This document shows, in pieces, positions 24,801 to 33,181 of a stretch of 64,000 bases of DNA. The stretch's first letter is position 1; each line of letters opens with the position of its first letter. The position numbers were made by a program, and so were the translations under genes. Source of the DNA: Sandaracinaceae bacterium (GTDB lineage Bacteria; Myxococcota_A; Polyangia; Polyangiales; Sandaracinaceae); assembly GCA_040218145.1 (NCBI GenBank), contig JAVJQK010000063.1, forward strand, positions 1 through 64,000, read 5' to 3'. The notes under the pieces were generated by a model that ran no database searches, was not told the origin of the DNA, and was given only the letters and a program-made list of their open reading frames with translations.

Positions 24801-26872
24801 CGTGGGAGGCGGTCGCGCGCGCGGAGGTCGACGCCGGGGCGCTGGACGAGGCGCTCGCCCACGTCGACGAGGCGCTCGCCCGCTTCCCGAGCTGGAGCAT
24901 CCTCAAGGCCTTGCGCGCCGAGGTGCTGCGCACGCTGGGGCGATTCGACGAGGCCGAGGCCGCCTGGCGCGAGGCGCTCGCGTCGGCCCCCGGCTGGTCC
25001 CACGCGCGTCTCGGGCTCGCCGCGAGCCTGGAGCGCGCGGGGTCCTTCGACGAAGCGGCCGAGGTCCTCGAGGAGGGCGTACGGCGCGCGCCGAAGGACA
25101 TCTCGCTCCGGACGGCGCTGGCGCGCATCCTCCATCGGAGAGGAGATGGCGCGGCCGCGTTCGAGCTGCTGCTCGGAGTGCTGAAGGTCGGGCTGGACCG
25201 CCACGACGCCTTCTCGGACCTCGACGCGCTCGCGCGAGAGCTGGGACGCGAGCGCGAGCTCGAGGCGGCGCTGCGTGACGAGATTGCCGCCGCGCCGCAG
25301 CGCGCGATGCCCTGGCTCCGGCTCGCCCAGCTCGCGTCCCACCGCGACCGCGTCGACGAGCGCCTCGACGCGCTGCGCCGAGCGCTCGAGCTGGACCCAC
25401 GCTTCTTCGACGCCGCCGACCTCCTGGCCGAGACCCTGGCGTTCGCCGGTCGGCTCGACGAGGCGCTGGCGGCGTGTCCGCCTCGAGGCTGGGTGGGCCC
25501 GCAGCCCATCGCCATGCGCGGTCGGCGAGCGTGGGTGCTCGCCCGGCGAGGCGAGCTCGAGGAGGCCATCCGCGCGTCGGAGTCGCTCTTGGCGGAGAGC
25601 CCCGCCTACGCCTGGGGCCGGCGCAATCTCTGTGACTGGCTCGACCACCTCGGGCGCAAGCGCGAGTTCCACACGCACGCGGAGGAGCTGGTGGCGCAGG
25701 CGCCGACCGTGGGGCTGCACCACGTCTACCTCGCCGACGCGCGGACCGCGATCGGCGACACAGCGGGCGCGCGCGTGGCGTACGCCCGGGCGCTCGAGCT
25801 CGACCCGCGCAACTCCTATCCCGCCACGAGGCTGCTCGATCTGCAGCTGGAGGACGCCGACGTGGAGGGGGCGAGAGAGACCCTCGCGAAGGTCGCGCAC
25901 ACGCTCGGTCCGGGCGAAGCCGACGCGTTGACCGTACGCGTCGAGGTCGCCGCGAGCCGCGAGCCGGAGGCGCTCGCGGCCCTCGAGCGCCTGCTCCGGA
26001 GTCGAGCCAACCAGCAGACGATGGAGGGCGCGGCCGAGCTGCTCGTGCGGTCTCCGTTCCGGCGGGGCGCGCTCGCCGCGATGGAGGCGGCGCTGCTTCG
26101 AGACGACGTCCCCGCGGCGGAGCGTCTGGGCTTCACCTGGGCGAACGTGCGACACCGGGCGGCGCCGAGGGGGGCGATGCGGATCCTGCGCCACCGCGAG
26201 CGACTCGGCCCGGCGGGGGTGACGGCGGTCTCGGTCTTCCTCGAGCGCCTGGCCGACGGTCGCTCCACGCTTCGCCTCGCGTGGCTGTGGCTGCGTCATC
26301 GACGCTGGCTCCGACGGCACGCCGAGACCTGGGCCTCCTTCGGCTACGCGCTCCGGCGGCTGGGCTGGGCCTCGGCGTGCGCGCGCTGGCTGGCCGACTG
26401 GGAGGGTCGCGTGGGCGTCCAGCAGTGGATGCTCCTCCACCTCGTGGTCGCGCTCTGGATGCTCCGGCGCCCGCAGGCCGCGAGGCCGGTGGTCGACGCC
26501 GCGCTCGCGCTCCCCTCGGACGGCTCGCTGGACGCGCACCCCGCGTGGCGCGCCTTCGAGGACGCGATCGACGGGGACGCGCGGCGGGTGGAGCCCGAGC
26601 TCGAGCTGCTCCAGCTCGGCTCCGCGCAGGTCGAGGGTGGGCTCGTGCCCATGGTCGAGGCGCTGGCGGCCGCGGAGCGGCTCTCCCCCGACGCGACCGC
26701 GCGCGAGCTGGCCGACGCGCTGTCGGAGCCGCTCGATGACGCGGCGCGCTGGGTGCACGACTTCCCCGAGCTGAGGGCCCCCTGGGACGCGACCCTGCGT
26801 CGCGCCCTGCGCCATCGCTTCTTTCTCGTCCGCTGGTGGCTCCGGGAGGTCGTCCTCCCGCGCCCTCAGTGA
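21839..26872 (+). CDS. Giant TPR protein with embedded C39-like peptidase domain
   Basis: The 1677-aa product is mostly TPR-like helical repeats (about 30-310 and 460-1500), with a papain-fold C39-like domain between them (about 322-460). The catalytic residues seem intact: Cys332 in VTCAPAS, His409 in GHAQVVIGYD and Asp427 in VRDPS. C39 enzymes cleave after double-Gly leaders or process peptides; some C39-like domains are inactive. No signal peptide or membrane helix is seen, so it is probably cytoplasmic. ATG 21839 was chosen over GTG 21803. A small CCGCC-GCAA-GGCGG hairpin (GNRA loop, 21816-21829) ends nine bases before the start, and a GATACT -10-like hexamer lies at 21805. It is convergent with the IgGFc-like gene. 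The TPRs probably recruit protein partners. Confidence 0.85.
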   Translation: MTGTLSTNETDTALAALSEVALSGSAFAPADIRAAYDAGRFGEALALGGGPDALRRWPGAEGRVLAARLAMRLGAPRLCQALSFRAHRDAPDDDDAAYYFATLLFRRRGAWHTLRWLRRRGARSSPWLRSLEGRCLAGLRDFERAEPLLEEAARALPDEPWLEVERITGVLTLRDRREAALAAAEALGRRAPELRPALHQRAQLLSSLGRLEEAHALLAESPTAGPSYELLSHRAELAFGLGRYADTEEDLVAAMETAALLEPAVRRALCARAAEAAYLRRAHRRAAKWAAEAGREVGGPFAEALARLEDGAAPPRVCLNEVPHVRQHHVTCAPASLCSVAAYHGDPQDQRAIADAITYAGTPLWAQRRWAEERGYLVRELDVTLEAARALIDAGLPFVLSTFGTVDGHAQVVIGYDEARRSLLVRDPSVTELVELRADFLEQQAWSGPHGMVFAPDAHAAALASLRLPGGEDLEARHRLSFALSKHDVPAAREALRSLEARASDPEARPVHLWSARLELARYEGRRDDVLEALDALLALHPDARSWVLQRGEALRGRGSRASLLAYWREHVNDGDPALLESLAEELRTEPAHRDEAARLLRRALWLRPTSGMAHHVLADLEVDRAGDLEEAVEQYRFAACLSFANEHFADAYFHHARLVGREAEALALLERRVEDAPDHSTAPAQTLIAAYADRGNPERGIELVQRLAERRPDDAELCLVAAHAALDAGDEEAAARWLARAERGPSPLGALEGARARLARHRGDLPAALEASLRVLEVLPFDLGALIRHASLLDDARGPEAAVAFLDERHRRTPDDRDLTAELCIRLRGHDDARARELLRSQVERQPQDMWSHRELSLALAREGHLDEAIQHAEATVERFAEDASARSILGGLLEQAGEHERARQALRRAVELHIDDVHAIERLGRLHGDPERTREDARFVLDLLERRTSRGPGLVEAALLARVLPHEERTSRLGRLLERCGHRPDAWEAVARAEVDAGALDEALAHVDEALARFPSWSILKALRAEVLRTLGRFDEAEAAWREALASAPGWSHARLGLAASLERAGSFDEAAEVLEEGVRRAPKDISLRTALARILHRRGDGAAAFELLLGVLKVGLDRHDAFSDLDALARELGRERELEAALRDEIAAAPQRAMPWLRLAQLASHRDRVDERLDALRRALELDPRFFDAADLLAETLAFAGRLDEALAACPPRGWVGPQPIAMRGRRAWVLARRGELEEAIRASESLLAESPAYAWGRRNLCDWLDHLGRKREFHTHAEELVAQAPTVGLHHVYLADARTAIGDTAGARVAYARALELDPRNSYPATRLLDLQLEDADVEGARETLAKVAHTLGPGEADALTVRVEVAASREPEALAALERLLRSRANQQTMEGAAELLVRSPFRRGALAAMEAALLRDDVPAAERLGFTWANVRHRAAPRGAMRILRHRERLGPAGVTAVSVFLERLADGRSTLRLAWLWLRHRRWLRRHAETWASFGYALRRLGWASACARWLADWEGRVGVQQWMLLHLVVALWMLRRPQAARPVVDAALALPSDGSLDAHPAWRAFEDAIDGDARRVEPELELLQLGSAQVEGGLVPMVEALAAAERLSPDATARELADALSEPLDDAARWVHDFPELRAPWDATLRRALRHRFFLVRWWLREVVLPRPQ

Positions 26873-26886
26873 ACGCGCCGCCTCAC

Positions 26887-26901
26887 GAGCCGCTGGGGCT
26901 C
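26887..26901. terminator. Possible bidirectional hairpin between convergent genes
   Basis: GAGCC (26887-26891), a 5-base loop and GGCTC (26897-26901) form a small perfect stem between the stops of the TPR gene and the convergent lipoprotein gene; the right arm overlaps the latter's stop. No U-tract follows on either strand, so intrinsic termination is only possible. Confidence 0.3.
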
Positions 26902-29005
26902 AGCGGATGACCTCGAGGTTCAGCCCGCCGGCGTAGGCGTAGCTGACGAACGCGTCGAAGCCGTAGACCACCATGCCCACGTCTTCGGTCGAGCGCAGGG
27001 TGTGGTAGCCGTCGTTCTGGTCTCCGTCCTCCACCCGTCCCCGGTTGTCCGGAGGGATGTCGGGGAACGAGAACTGACAGCGGTAGACGACCCAGTCCGG
27101 CGGCGGATCTCCGTCGCGCCGTCGGATGCCGTCGGCGGGGGCCACGTCGCAGTCGAACTCGGCGATGGGCCGCTCGTCGAGCAGGATCTCCGCTCCGCGA
27201 GGCGCGACCACCGTGACGAAGTCGAATCCGTACAGGCCGGGGGTGAGGAACACGTAGTCGGAGCGGTACTGCTCGACGGGCGGCACCGCGATGATCGCGG
27301 GGTCTCCGCCGGGGTACTCGCTCGGGATCCCGACCGCCTCCTGGCTGGCCAGCACCTGCAGGACCGCGACGGCCTGCGAGGAATTGATCTCGATGTCCTG
27401 ATTGGCGACGAGGATGGCGCTCTGCCCCTGCTCGAGCGCGATGCGATCCTCCGGCGGCGGGAGCGTGGTCGTCACGTCCGTGGTCCCGCTGGCCACCGCG
27501 ACGATCCGCACGTACTCGGGCTCGTTGAACTCGCCGACGCTGTCCTGGGTCGGGTCGAGGAACGCGCGGTTCAGGGCGCTGCTGCGCGGCGGCATGCGCC
27601 CGATGAAGAACCGCGTGCCGAGCGTGTCGTTCGGGAACAGCTGCTCCTCGAGGTGATCCGCGCAGCACTGACGGTTCGCGAGCACGTTGAAGCGCGGCGC
27701 GTCCGACGCCTCCGAGCCGCTGAACACGGCCACCGGGCGGTCGGCGTCGACGGTGGTCCCCGTGAAGTCGGCGTTGAAGCCGTCGGTCTCGAGGTTGATC
27801 ACGTCGAAGGCGCCGATGTCGAACTCCCAGACGGTGCCCTCGATGCCGGGCTCACCTTCGCCACCGACCGGCACCACCTCACGCACCTGCGGCCCGAGGG
27901 TCACCGTGACGTGGGTCCCCGCCTGCGAGCCGACGATGGTGAGGAACGCGCGGAGGTCCTCGTCGTCCACGCGGGGGTCGAAGTCTTCGTTGGGGTTGCT
28001 GCTGTCGGCGATGGTCTGCGGCCAGCCCACCACGGTGTACGTCTGGCCGATGGCCGACGTGGGGAGCAGCAGCGACGCGTCGTTCGAGAAGACGCCGACG
28101 TTGTCGAGCGGGTTGAACTGGTAGGCGATGATCGGGAGGATCGAGGTCACGCGGTAGGCGTTCGAGCTGAGCGCCGAGTGCGTGCCGTCGTTGAGCCCGT
28201 CCGTCATCGCCTGGTTGCGGCAGCGGCAGTCGCGGTCGCCGCCCTCCTCGGTCGTCATCGCGCCCGCACACCAGCACGTCTCCGCGCCGCACTCGCTGCT
28301 GGCGGTGCACGGGATGAAGCTGCTCGAGCCGTCGACCTCGCGGCGCGGCAGGTTCAGCACCTCGAGGTCGCCGGGGAGCACCGTGACGCGCTCGACCTCG
28401 GTGAGCGACGGCTCCTCGCCGACCGGCGCGTCGTTGCGCTCGACGACGACCTCGGTCGGGAAGCCGCCGGGGTTGGACACGACGATCGAGTACTGCTGTC
28501 CGCTCGCGTCGAGGCCGCGGTCGATGGCGGCGTTGTCGAGGTCGACTCCGTAGAACTCGCAGCCCTGGTAGGAGCGCTCCTCGATGGCGAGCTCGCAGAG
28601 GTTCTTGCAGCGGTTGACGTCGCAGACGAAGCCCTCCTCGAGCTCGCACTCCTCCATCACCTCGTACGCGGTGCCCTCGCCGTTGCAGACGACGACGTCG
28701 TTGCCGACACAGAACACGTCGTCGGGGCGGCAGATCGAGCAGCCCAGCGAGGGGATGCACGTGTTCTTTCCGTCGTCGCGCGCCGCGCAGTCGTCACGCA
28801 CCGTGCTGAGGAACTCGCCGTCACGCGAGCAGCTGAAGTGCACGTTGCCGATGCAGGCGCGCGCGTCGGGCGTCACGCAGACGAAGCCGCCGTCGACGAT
28901 GGGCGAGATGGAGCCGTCGCCCGCGCCTCCGTCCGCGCCGCCCATACCGGTCGTGCACGCCGTCGCGGCGAGCGCGGCGGCGATCCAAAGCCAAGAAGAA
29001 CGCAA
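26900..29005 (-). CDS. IgGFc-binding-domain surface lipoprotein
   Basis: The 701-aa protein starts at a TTG codon (29005) with TAGGAG spaced six bases before it. The N-terminus is a lipoprotein-like signal (WLWIAAALAATAC, Cys17). A Cys-rich region follows (about 40-135, with CIGNVHFSC, CSICRPDDVFC, VVCN), then an IgGFc_binding-type domain (about 290-680). That domain includes FDVINLETDGFNADFTGTTV, RPVAVFSG and CCADHLEEQLFPNDTLGTRF, and an end strand GYHTLRSTEDVGMVVYGF. Myxobacterial proteins of this kind are predicted surface adhesins; IgG binding itself is not implied. It follows the IPT/TIG lipoprotein gene by 52 bp, as one operon. Confidence 0.85.
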   Translation of the reverse strand: MRSSWLWIAAALAATACTTGMGGADGGAGDGSISPIVDGGFVCVTPDARACIGNVHFSCSRDGEFLSTVRDDCAARDDGKNTCIPSLGCSICRPDDVFCVGNDVVVCNGEGTAYEVMEECELEEGFVCDVNRCKNLCELAIEERSYQGCEFYGVDLDNAAIDRGLDASGQQYSIVVSNPGGFPTEVVVERNDAPVGEEPSLTEVERVTVLPGDLEVLNLPRREVDGSSSFIPCTASSECGAETCWCAGAMTTEEGGDRDCRCRNQAMTDGLNDGTHSALSSNAYRVTSILPIIAYQFNPLDNVGVFSNDASLLLPTSAIGQTYTVVGWPQTIADSSNPNEDFDPRVDDEDLRAFLTIVGSQAGTHVTVTLGPQVREVVPVGGEGEPGIEGTVWEFDIGAFDVINLETDGFNADFTGTTVDADRPVAVFSGSEASDAPRFNVLANRQCCADHLEEQLFPNDTLGTRFFIGRMPPRSSALNRAFLDPTQDSVGEFNEPEYVRIVAVASGTTDVTTTLPPPEDRIALEQGQSAILVANQDIEINSSQAVAVLQVLASQEAVGIPSEYPGGDPAIIAVPPVEQYRSDYVFLTPGLYGFDFVTVVAPRGAEILLDERPIAEFDCDVAPADGIRRRDGDPPPDWVVYRCQFSFPDIPPDNRGRVEDGDQNDGYHTLRSTEDVGMVVYGFDAFVSYAYAGGLNLEVIR

Positions 29006-29057
29006 GAGAGACTCCTATTGGAGAGAGCACGAATGGGGAGCGGACGGCGCTCGAAGC

Positions 29058-31157
29058 TCAGCGCTGCGCCGAGAAGAAGTCGACCGCCCACGCATCCCAG
29101 TAGCGGTCCGAGAGGTACTCGTAGCGGAACTCGTCGAAGTCGAAGCCCGGGATCGAGACCGCGAAGACGCCCCACGTCAGGAAGCCCGACGGGATGTCGG
29201 TGATCTCCGGGATGCCCGAGAGATCGGGGATGGGCGCCTCGCGCACGTTGCCGGGGAGGAACATGCGCCACGCGGGGTTTCCGTCCGCGCCGACCATCAA
29301 CACGATGTGCAGGTCGGGGTCGGGCCCGTCCGCGCTCCAGCGCAGGGTGCGGTCAGCCGGAAGACGCTCACCGAGGCCCGGCGAGGTCGCCTGCGGGATG
29401 CCGAGGAAGTTGCCCATCGTCAGCGTGTTGTCGATGGCGGTGACGCCCTCCTCCACGACGATGGTGTACGGCTGGCTGTCGAAGTCGCCCGTGAACCAGC
29501 CCGCCTCGACCCGGAATCGGCCGTCGGCGAGGGCGCCCTCGAGGCTCGGCTGCGCGACGAACCGGAAGGCCCGGCCCGCGTCGCGGCGGCGCACCACGTC
29601 GACCTCCTCGGCGTTGACGACGCGGTTGATCACGCCCTCTCCGCCGAGATCGATGTTGGCCTGGAGCCGGAAGCGATCCGGACCCCGCGGCGTCTCCATC
29701 GGCAGCCCGGTGACCTCCACCTCGAGGTAGTGGTCGAGGGGGATGTTCATCACGATGTCCACGCCGGTGATGGTCTGGCCCGGGCCCGCGAGCACGTTGC
29801 GCGCGACGCCCATGACGTACGGGATGAAGCGGCCCGTCGAGGTCTGCTCGAGGCCCGCGAGCGCGTAGACTGCCAGGCCGGCCGGGCGCGCGAAGATCGA
29901 GTACGGGTAGCCGGAGCGCCCCTGCGGTGACTCGAGCACGCGCTGCGTGCTGCCGCCCGCCGCCGGGTCGGGGTTGGCCAGCCCGAGCGCGCGCTCGGTG
30001 GTGTACACGTACGCTACCTTGACCCAGCCCTCGCGGGGATCGGGCACGTTGAGCCACGGGTTCGGGCCCATCTCGTTCGGTCCGAGGAAGACGAGCTCAC
30101 CCTCGACGAACGCGCCGTTCCGGCCCCGCCCCGGCGGAGGCGGCTCGCCGCCCATGCCGCACATCGGGTCCATCCACGGCACCAGGAAGACGGTGACGTC
30201 GCGCGCGTCGAAGGCCACCACCGAGGTCTTCTCGAAGCAGTGCTTGGCGATGTGCACGGTGGCCGGCGGCAGGATGTCGGGACCCGAGAAGGTGATCTGG
30301 CCGAGGCTGTCGGTCAGGCCCTGATGCTCGGTGGCCGTGTCCTCCCCCACGATGGCGAACGCGTCGGGCACCGGCGCGCCGGTCATCGCGTTGACCACGG
30401 TGACGTTGATCGCGCCCTCGATCGGGCCGCCGCCGAGCCCGCCGGAGCGGGGGTCGGAGCTGTCGTAGTAGCTGTAGGCGTCCTGGGCGACGGTCTCGGA
30501 GCCGTCCTCCGAGTCGGTCACCGTGACGTCGACCGTGCCGGCCGCCATCGGGGGCGTGCGGCAGGTGATCACGGTCGGGGAGACGACGTCGACGTCGTTG
30601 CACGCGGTCCGCCCGAAGGTGACCTCGTCGCCCGCCTCGAAGCGCGTGCCGCTCCCGGTGATCGTGACGAAGGTGCCGCCGGCGACCGCGCCGGAGCTCG
30701 GCTCGACGAAGATCGCGTCGTAGGTGTAGCCGCCCTCGAGGACCGCCGTCGCGCCCGCGACCTCGATCTCGACGTCGACCGTGCCGACCTCACCCGCCGG
30801 CACGACGACCGCGAGGCGGCGCGCGTCGATCAAGCGGTGGTCGGCCGGCTGCACGTCGCGGCCGCCGAAGCGCGCCTGCGAGAGATCGTCGAAGCCGTTG
30901 CCGCGCAGGATGACGGTGTTGCCACCGATGAACGGGCCGTGGTCCGGGACGACGCGCTCGAGCGCGAGGTCGGTCTGGCCGATGCCGCCGCCGTCCTCGA
31001 ACCCCGGGCCGGAGTCCTCCGCCGGGCCCGCGTCCGGGATCCGGATGCGCGCGTCGCCGTCGATGGTCGGGGGATCGCCGCAGCCCGAGAAGGCGAGCGC
31101 CAGCCCGAGGAGCAAACCCACTCGGGTCTGGAGTCGAGTCATCCAAGCATGCGACAT
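29058..31157 (-). CDS. IPT/TIG-domain surface lipoprotein
   Basis: The 699-aa protein starts at ATG 31157, which has AGGGAGA eight bases upstream. A lipoprotein signal ends at Cys26 (LALAFSGC). An Asp/Gly/Pro linker follows. Two IPT/TIG-type beta domains are next (about 65-155 and 155-240): VVPDHGPFIGGNTVILRGNG and VEPSSGAVAGGTFVTITGSG are hallmark strands. A carboxypeptidase-regulatory-like beta domain (about 270-340, NAMTGAPVPDAFAIVGED) and a long C-terminal beta region follow. It should sit on the outer membrane surface. It is the first gene of an operon with the IgGFc-like gene, behind a recognisable promoter. Confidence 0.85.
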   Translation of the reverse strand: MSHAWMTRLQTRVGLLLGLALAFSGCGDPPTIDGDARIRIPDAGPAEDSGPGFEDGGGIGQTDLALERVVPDHGPFIGGNTVILRGNGFDDLSQARFGGRDVQPADHRLIDARRLAVVVPAGEVGTVDVEIEVAGATAVLEGGYTYDAIFVEPSSGAVAGGTFVTITGSGTRFEAGDEVTFGRTACNDVDVVSPTVITCRTPPMAAGTVDVTVTDSEDGSETVAQDAYSYYDSSDPRSGGLGGGPIEGAINVTVVNAMTGAPVPDAFAIVGEDTATEHQGLTDSLGQITFSGPDILPPATVHIAKHCFEKTSVVAFDARDVTVFLVPWMDPMCGMGGEPPPPGRGRNGAFVEGELVFLGPNEMGPNPWLNVPDPREGWVKVAYVYTTERALGLANPDPAAGGSTQRVLESPQGRSGYPYSIFARPAGLAVYALAGLEQTSTGRFIPYVMGVARNVLAGPGQTITGVDIVMNIPLDHYLEVEVTGLPMETPRGPDRFRLQANIDLGGEGVINRVVNAEEVDVVRRRDAGRAFRFVAQPSLEGALADGRFRVEAGWFTGDFDSQPYTIVVEEGVTAIDNTLTMGNFLGIPQATSPGLGERLPADRTLRWSADGPDPDLHIVLMVGADGNPAWRMFLPGNVREAPIPDLSGIPEITDIPSGFLTWGVFAVSIPGFDFDEFRYEYLSDRYWDAWAVDFFSAQR

Positions 31158-31286
31158 CGGAGCGATCTCCCTGCGTCCGCGTTCTTCCGCGATCGGTGGT
31201 GGTGAGCACGCTCTGCATTGCAGCGCGCGCTGCGCGGCCCCCCGCACGTCTCCGCACGGCCCGAAAGCCGGGGGAGCCACCCGGCC

Positions 31287-31314
31287 AGTATCGGGGCAGT
31301 CCAGTACAAGTCAA
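31287..31314 (-). promoter_or_regulatory. Sigma-70-type promoter for the surface lipoprotein operon
   Basis: On the minus strand TTGACT (31314-31309), a 16-bp spacer and GATACT (31292-31287) match -35 (5/6) and -10 (4/6) boxes in a region that is AT-richer than its surroundings. Transcription would start near 31280, giving a leader of about 120 bases before ATG 31157. Confidence 0.5.
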
Positions 31315-31387
31315 GGCAGGGCCCCCTCGCGGTGATGGAAGGAAACTCGCCCAATGACGCCGGCGCGTTACGCTTCGCCGTCCAGGC

Positions 31388-32491
31388 ATGAAGCTCACCC
31401 GACTCGTGCTCAGTGATCTCCACCTCGGCGTCGGCAGTCGCCCAGGGGAGCTGAACGTCTTCGAGGACTTCCACTTCGACGACGACTTCGCGGAGCTGCT
31501 CGCCCACTACGACCGAGAGGCCGGCGAGGACGGCGAGGTCGAGCTCATCCTGAACGGAGACGTCTTCGACCTGCTCAAGGTGAAGATCGGGGGCATCTGG
31601 CCCACCGAGATCACCGACGACATCGCCACCGAGAAGGTGCGCCAGTGCATGGACGGGCACCCCAAGTTCGTCATCGGCCTCAAGCGCTTCCTGGCCAAGG
31701 AGCGGCGCCGCCTGGTCTTCCTCCCCGGCAATCACGATCTCGACATGTGGTTTCCCGGCCCGCAGGAGCTGTTCAAGCGGTACGTCGCGCCCGGGGCCGC
31801 CGCCGACCGCGTCCACTTCGTCACCTCGAGCGACACCTATTACCTGCCGGAGGGGATCCAGATCCGGCACGGCCACCAGCTCGAGCGCATCCACCGCGTG
31901 GACTACGCCAACATGACGAAGAAGCGGCGCGACGGGACGGAGATCCTCGACCTGCCGTGGGGGAGCCTCTGGATCCTCGAGGTGATGAACCCCGCGAAGG
32001 CGCTGCGGAGCTACGTCGACCGCATCCAGCCGCTCGGGCGCTTCCTGCTCGCGGCGCTGCTCTTCGACACGCGCTTCGTGGCGCGCTTCATGTATCACAC
32101 GAGCGCCTACTGGCTCCGGCGCCGGGTGTTCAACCTGGAGGCCTGGCGGGAGCGGCTCCGCTGGCTGCCCAAGGCGCTGCGCGAGGAGATCATCGCGCTC
32201 GGGGGCTTCGACGAGGCGGCGGTGCGCGCGCTGAAGAAGATGCGTGGCGTCCAGTACCTCATCGTCGGGCACAGCCACGGGCCCCGCTTCCGGCAGCTCC
32301 CGGACGGGAAGATCCTCGTGAACACGGGCACGTGGATGCGCATGATCAACCTCGACATCCGCCACCTCGGGCAGGACAGCGGCCTGACCTACTGCCGCAT
32401 CGAGTACAGCGAGGACGGTCGCCCCACCGTCAACCTGATGCGGTGGCTCGGCAGCCGGCGGCCATATCAGATCGTCCCCTACGCCGATTGA
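31388..32491 (+). CDS. Calcineurin-like metallophosphoesterase
   Basis: The 367-aa protein has the full metal-binding set of the calcineurin-like fold: SDLHLG (residues 9-14), NGDVFD (about 55-60), GNHDLD (about 116-121), HGHQ (about 161-164) and GHSHGP (about 296-301). The closest style is the UDP-2,3-diacylglucosamine hydrolase-like (LpxH-like) branch, but with a longer middle insertion (about 170-270, helical) that may sit on the membrane. The substrate is not determined. It is divergent from the IPT/TIG operon across 230 bp, and a small secreted protein gene follows 42 bp later. Confidence 0.9.
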   Translation: MKLTRLVLSDLHLGVGSRPGELNVFEDFHFDDDFAELLAHYDREAGEDGEVELILNGDVFDLLKVKIGGIWPTEITDDIATEKVRQCMDGHPKFVIGLKRFLAKERRRLVFLPGNHDLDMWFPGPQELFKRYVAPGAAADRVHFVTSSDTYYLPEGIQIRHGHQLERIHRVDYANMTKKRRDGTEILDLPWGSLWILEVMNPAKALRSYVDRIQPLGRFLLAALLFDTRFVARFMYHTSAYWLRRRVFNLEAWRERLRWLPKALREEIIALGGFDEAAVRALKKMRGVQYLIVGHSHGPRFRQLPDGKILVNTGTWMRMINLDIRHLGQDSGLTYCRIEYSEDGRPTVNLMRWLGSRRPYQIVPYAD

Positions 32492-32533
32492 CGGAATGCG
32501 CGGCGGCGTCACGCTCGTAGAGGAGTCGAACGC

Positions 32534-33112
32534 ATGAGGGGAGCGGTCTTCGTCATCGGTCTGGCGCTCGCTTCGACGTCGCTCGCTTCGACGGGGCGCG
32601 CCGAGCCCCCCGCGGAGGAGGTCTCCGCGCCGGAGGCGGTCGAGCCCGTCGAGTCCTCCGAGGCGCGGGCCGCGCGCCAGGAGGCCGCGCGTCGGGCCGC
32701 CGGCGGTCACGAGGGCGTGTGGGCCATCTCGGCGCGGATCGCGCGGGAGGCGGACGAGGCGGCGCGGGCGGTGGCGGTGCCGCTGCCCGAAGTGACCACG
32801 TGGTACCGCCCGCCCGGACACTGCGCGGGATGCAGCACGGCGCACGCGCAGGGCGGCGTGACGCTCTCACTCGACGGCGTGGAGCGCGAGAGTCGGCTCG
32901 CGTTCGCCCGGGAGCTGAGCCGCCGGCTCGGCCGCCACCACCGCGTGTCGGTGGTGGAGGCGCAGGGGAGGCGCGAGCTCCACACCGCGTTCCGCGGCGG
33001 CCGCCCCGACGGTCGGCCCTTCCACCTCGACCGCCGCGTCGAGCGAGACGGGATCGTGGTCCGGCCCGACGTCGCGCTGCCGCCGCCCGCCGCGCTGGTG
33101 TTCGGGGACTGA
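32534..33112 (+). CDS. Secreted protein with CxxC motif, unknown
   Basis: The 192-aa product begins with a signal peptide (GAVFVIGLALASTSLASTGRA, cleavage near residue 23). An Ala/Glu/Val/Pro linker follows, then a helical segment rich in Arg/Glu (about 45-75) and a globular end with PGHCAGCSTAHAQGG (Cys97 region). ATG 32534 is preceded by GAGGAG in GTAGAGGAGTCG, a good site. The CxxC could be a disulfide or metal site, but no thioredoxin signature is seen around it. I do not recognise the family. It is probably periplasmic. Confidence 0.65.
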   Translation: MRGAVFVIGLALASTSLASTGRAEPPAEEVSAPEAVEPVESSEARAARQEAARRAAGGHEGVWAISARIAREADEAARAVAVPLPEVTTWYRPPGHCAGCSTAHAQGGVTLSLDGVERESRLAFARELSRRLGRHHRVSVVEAQGRRELHTAFRGGRPDGRPFHLDRRVERDGIVVRPDVALPPPAALVFGD

Positions 33113-33181
33113 ACCGGCTTGAGCCAGAGGCCGTCCCGTGCCAGGGTGCGGTCCCCCGTCGCCCCAACCCCTCGGGCAGCC

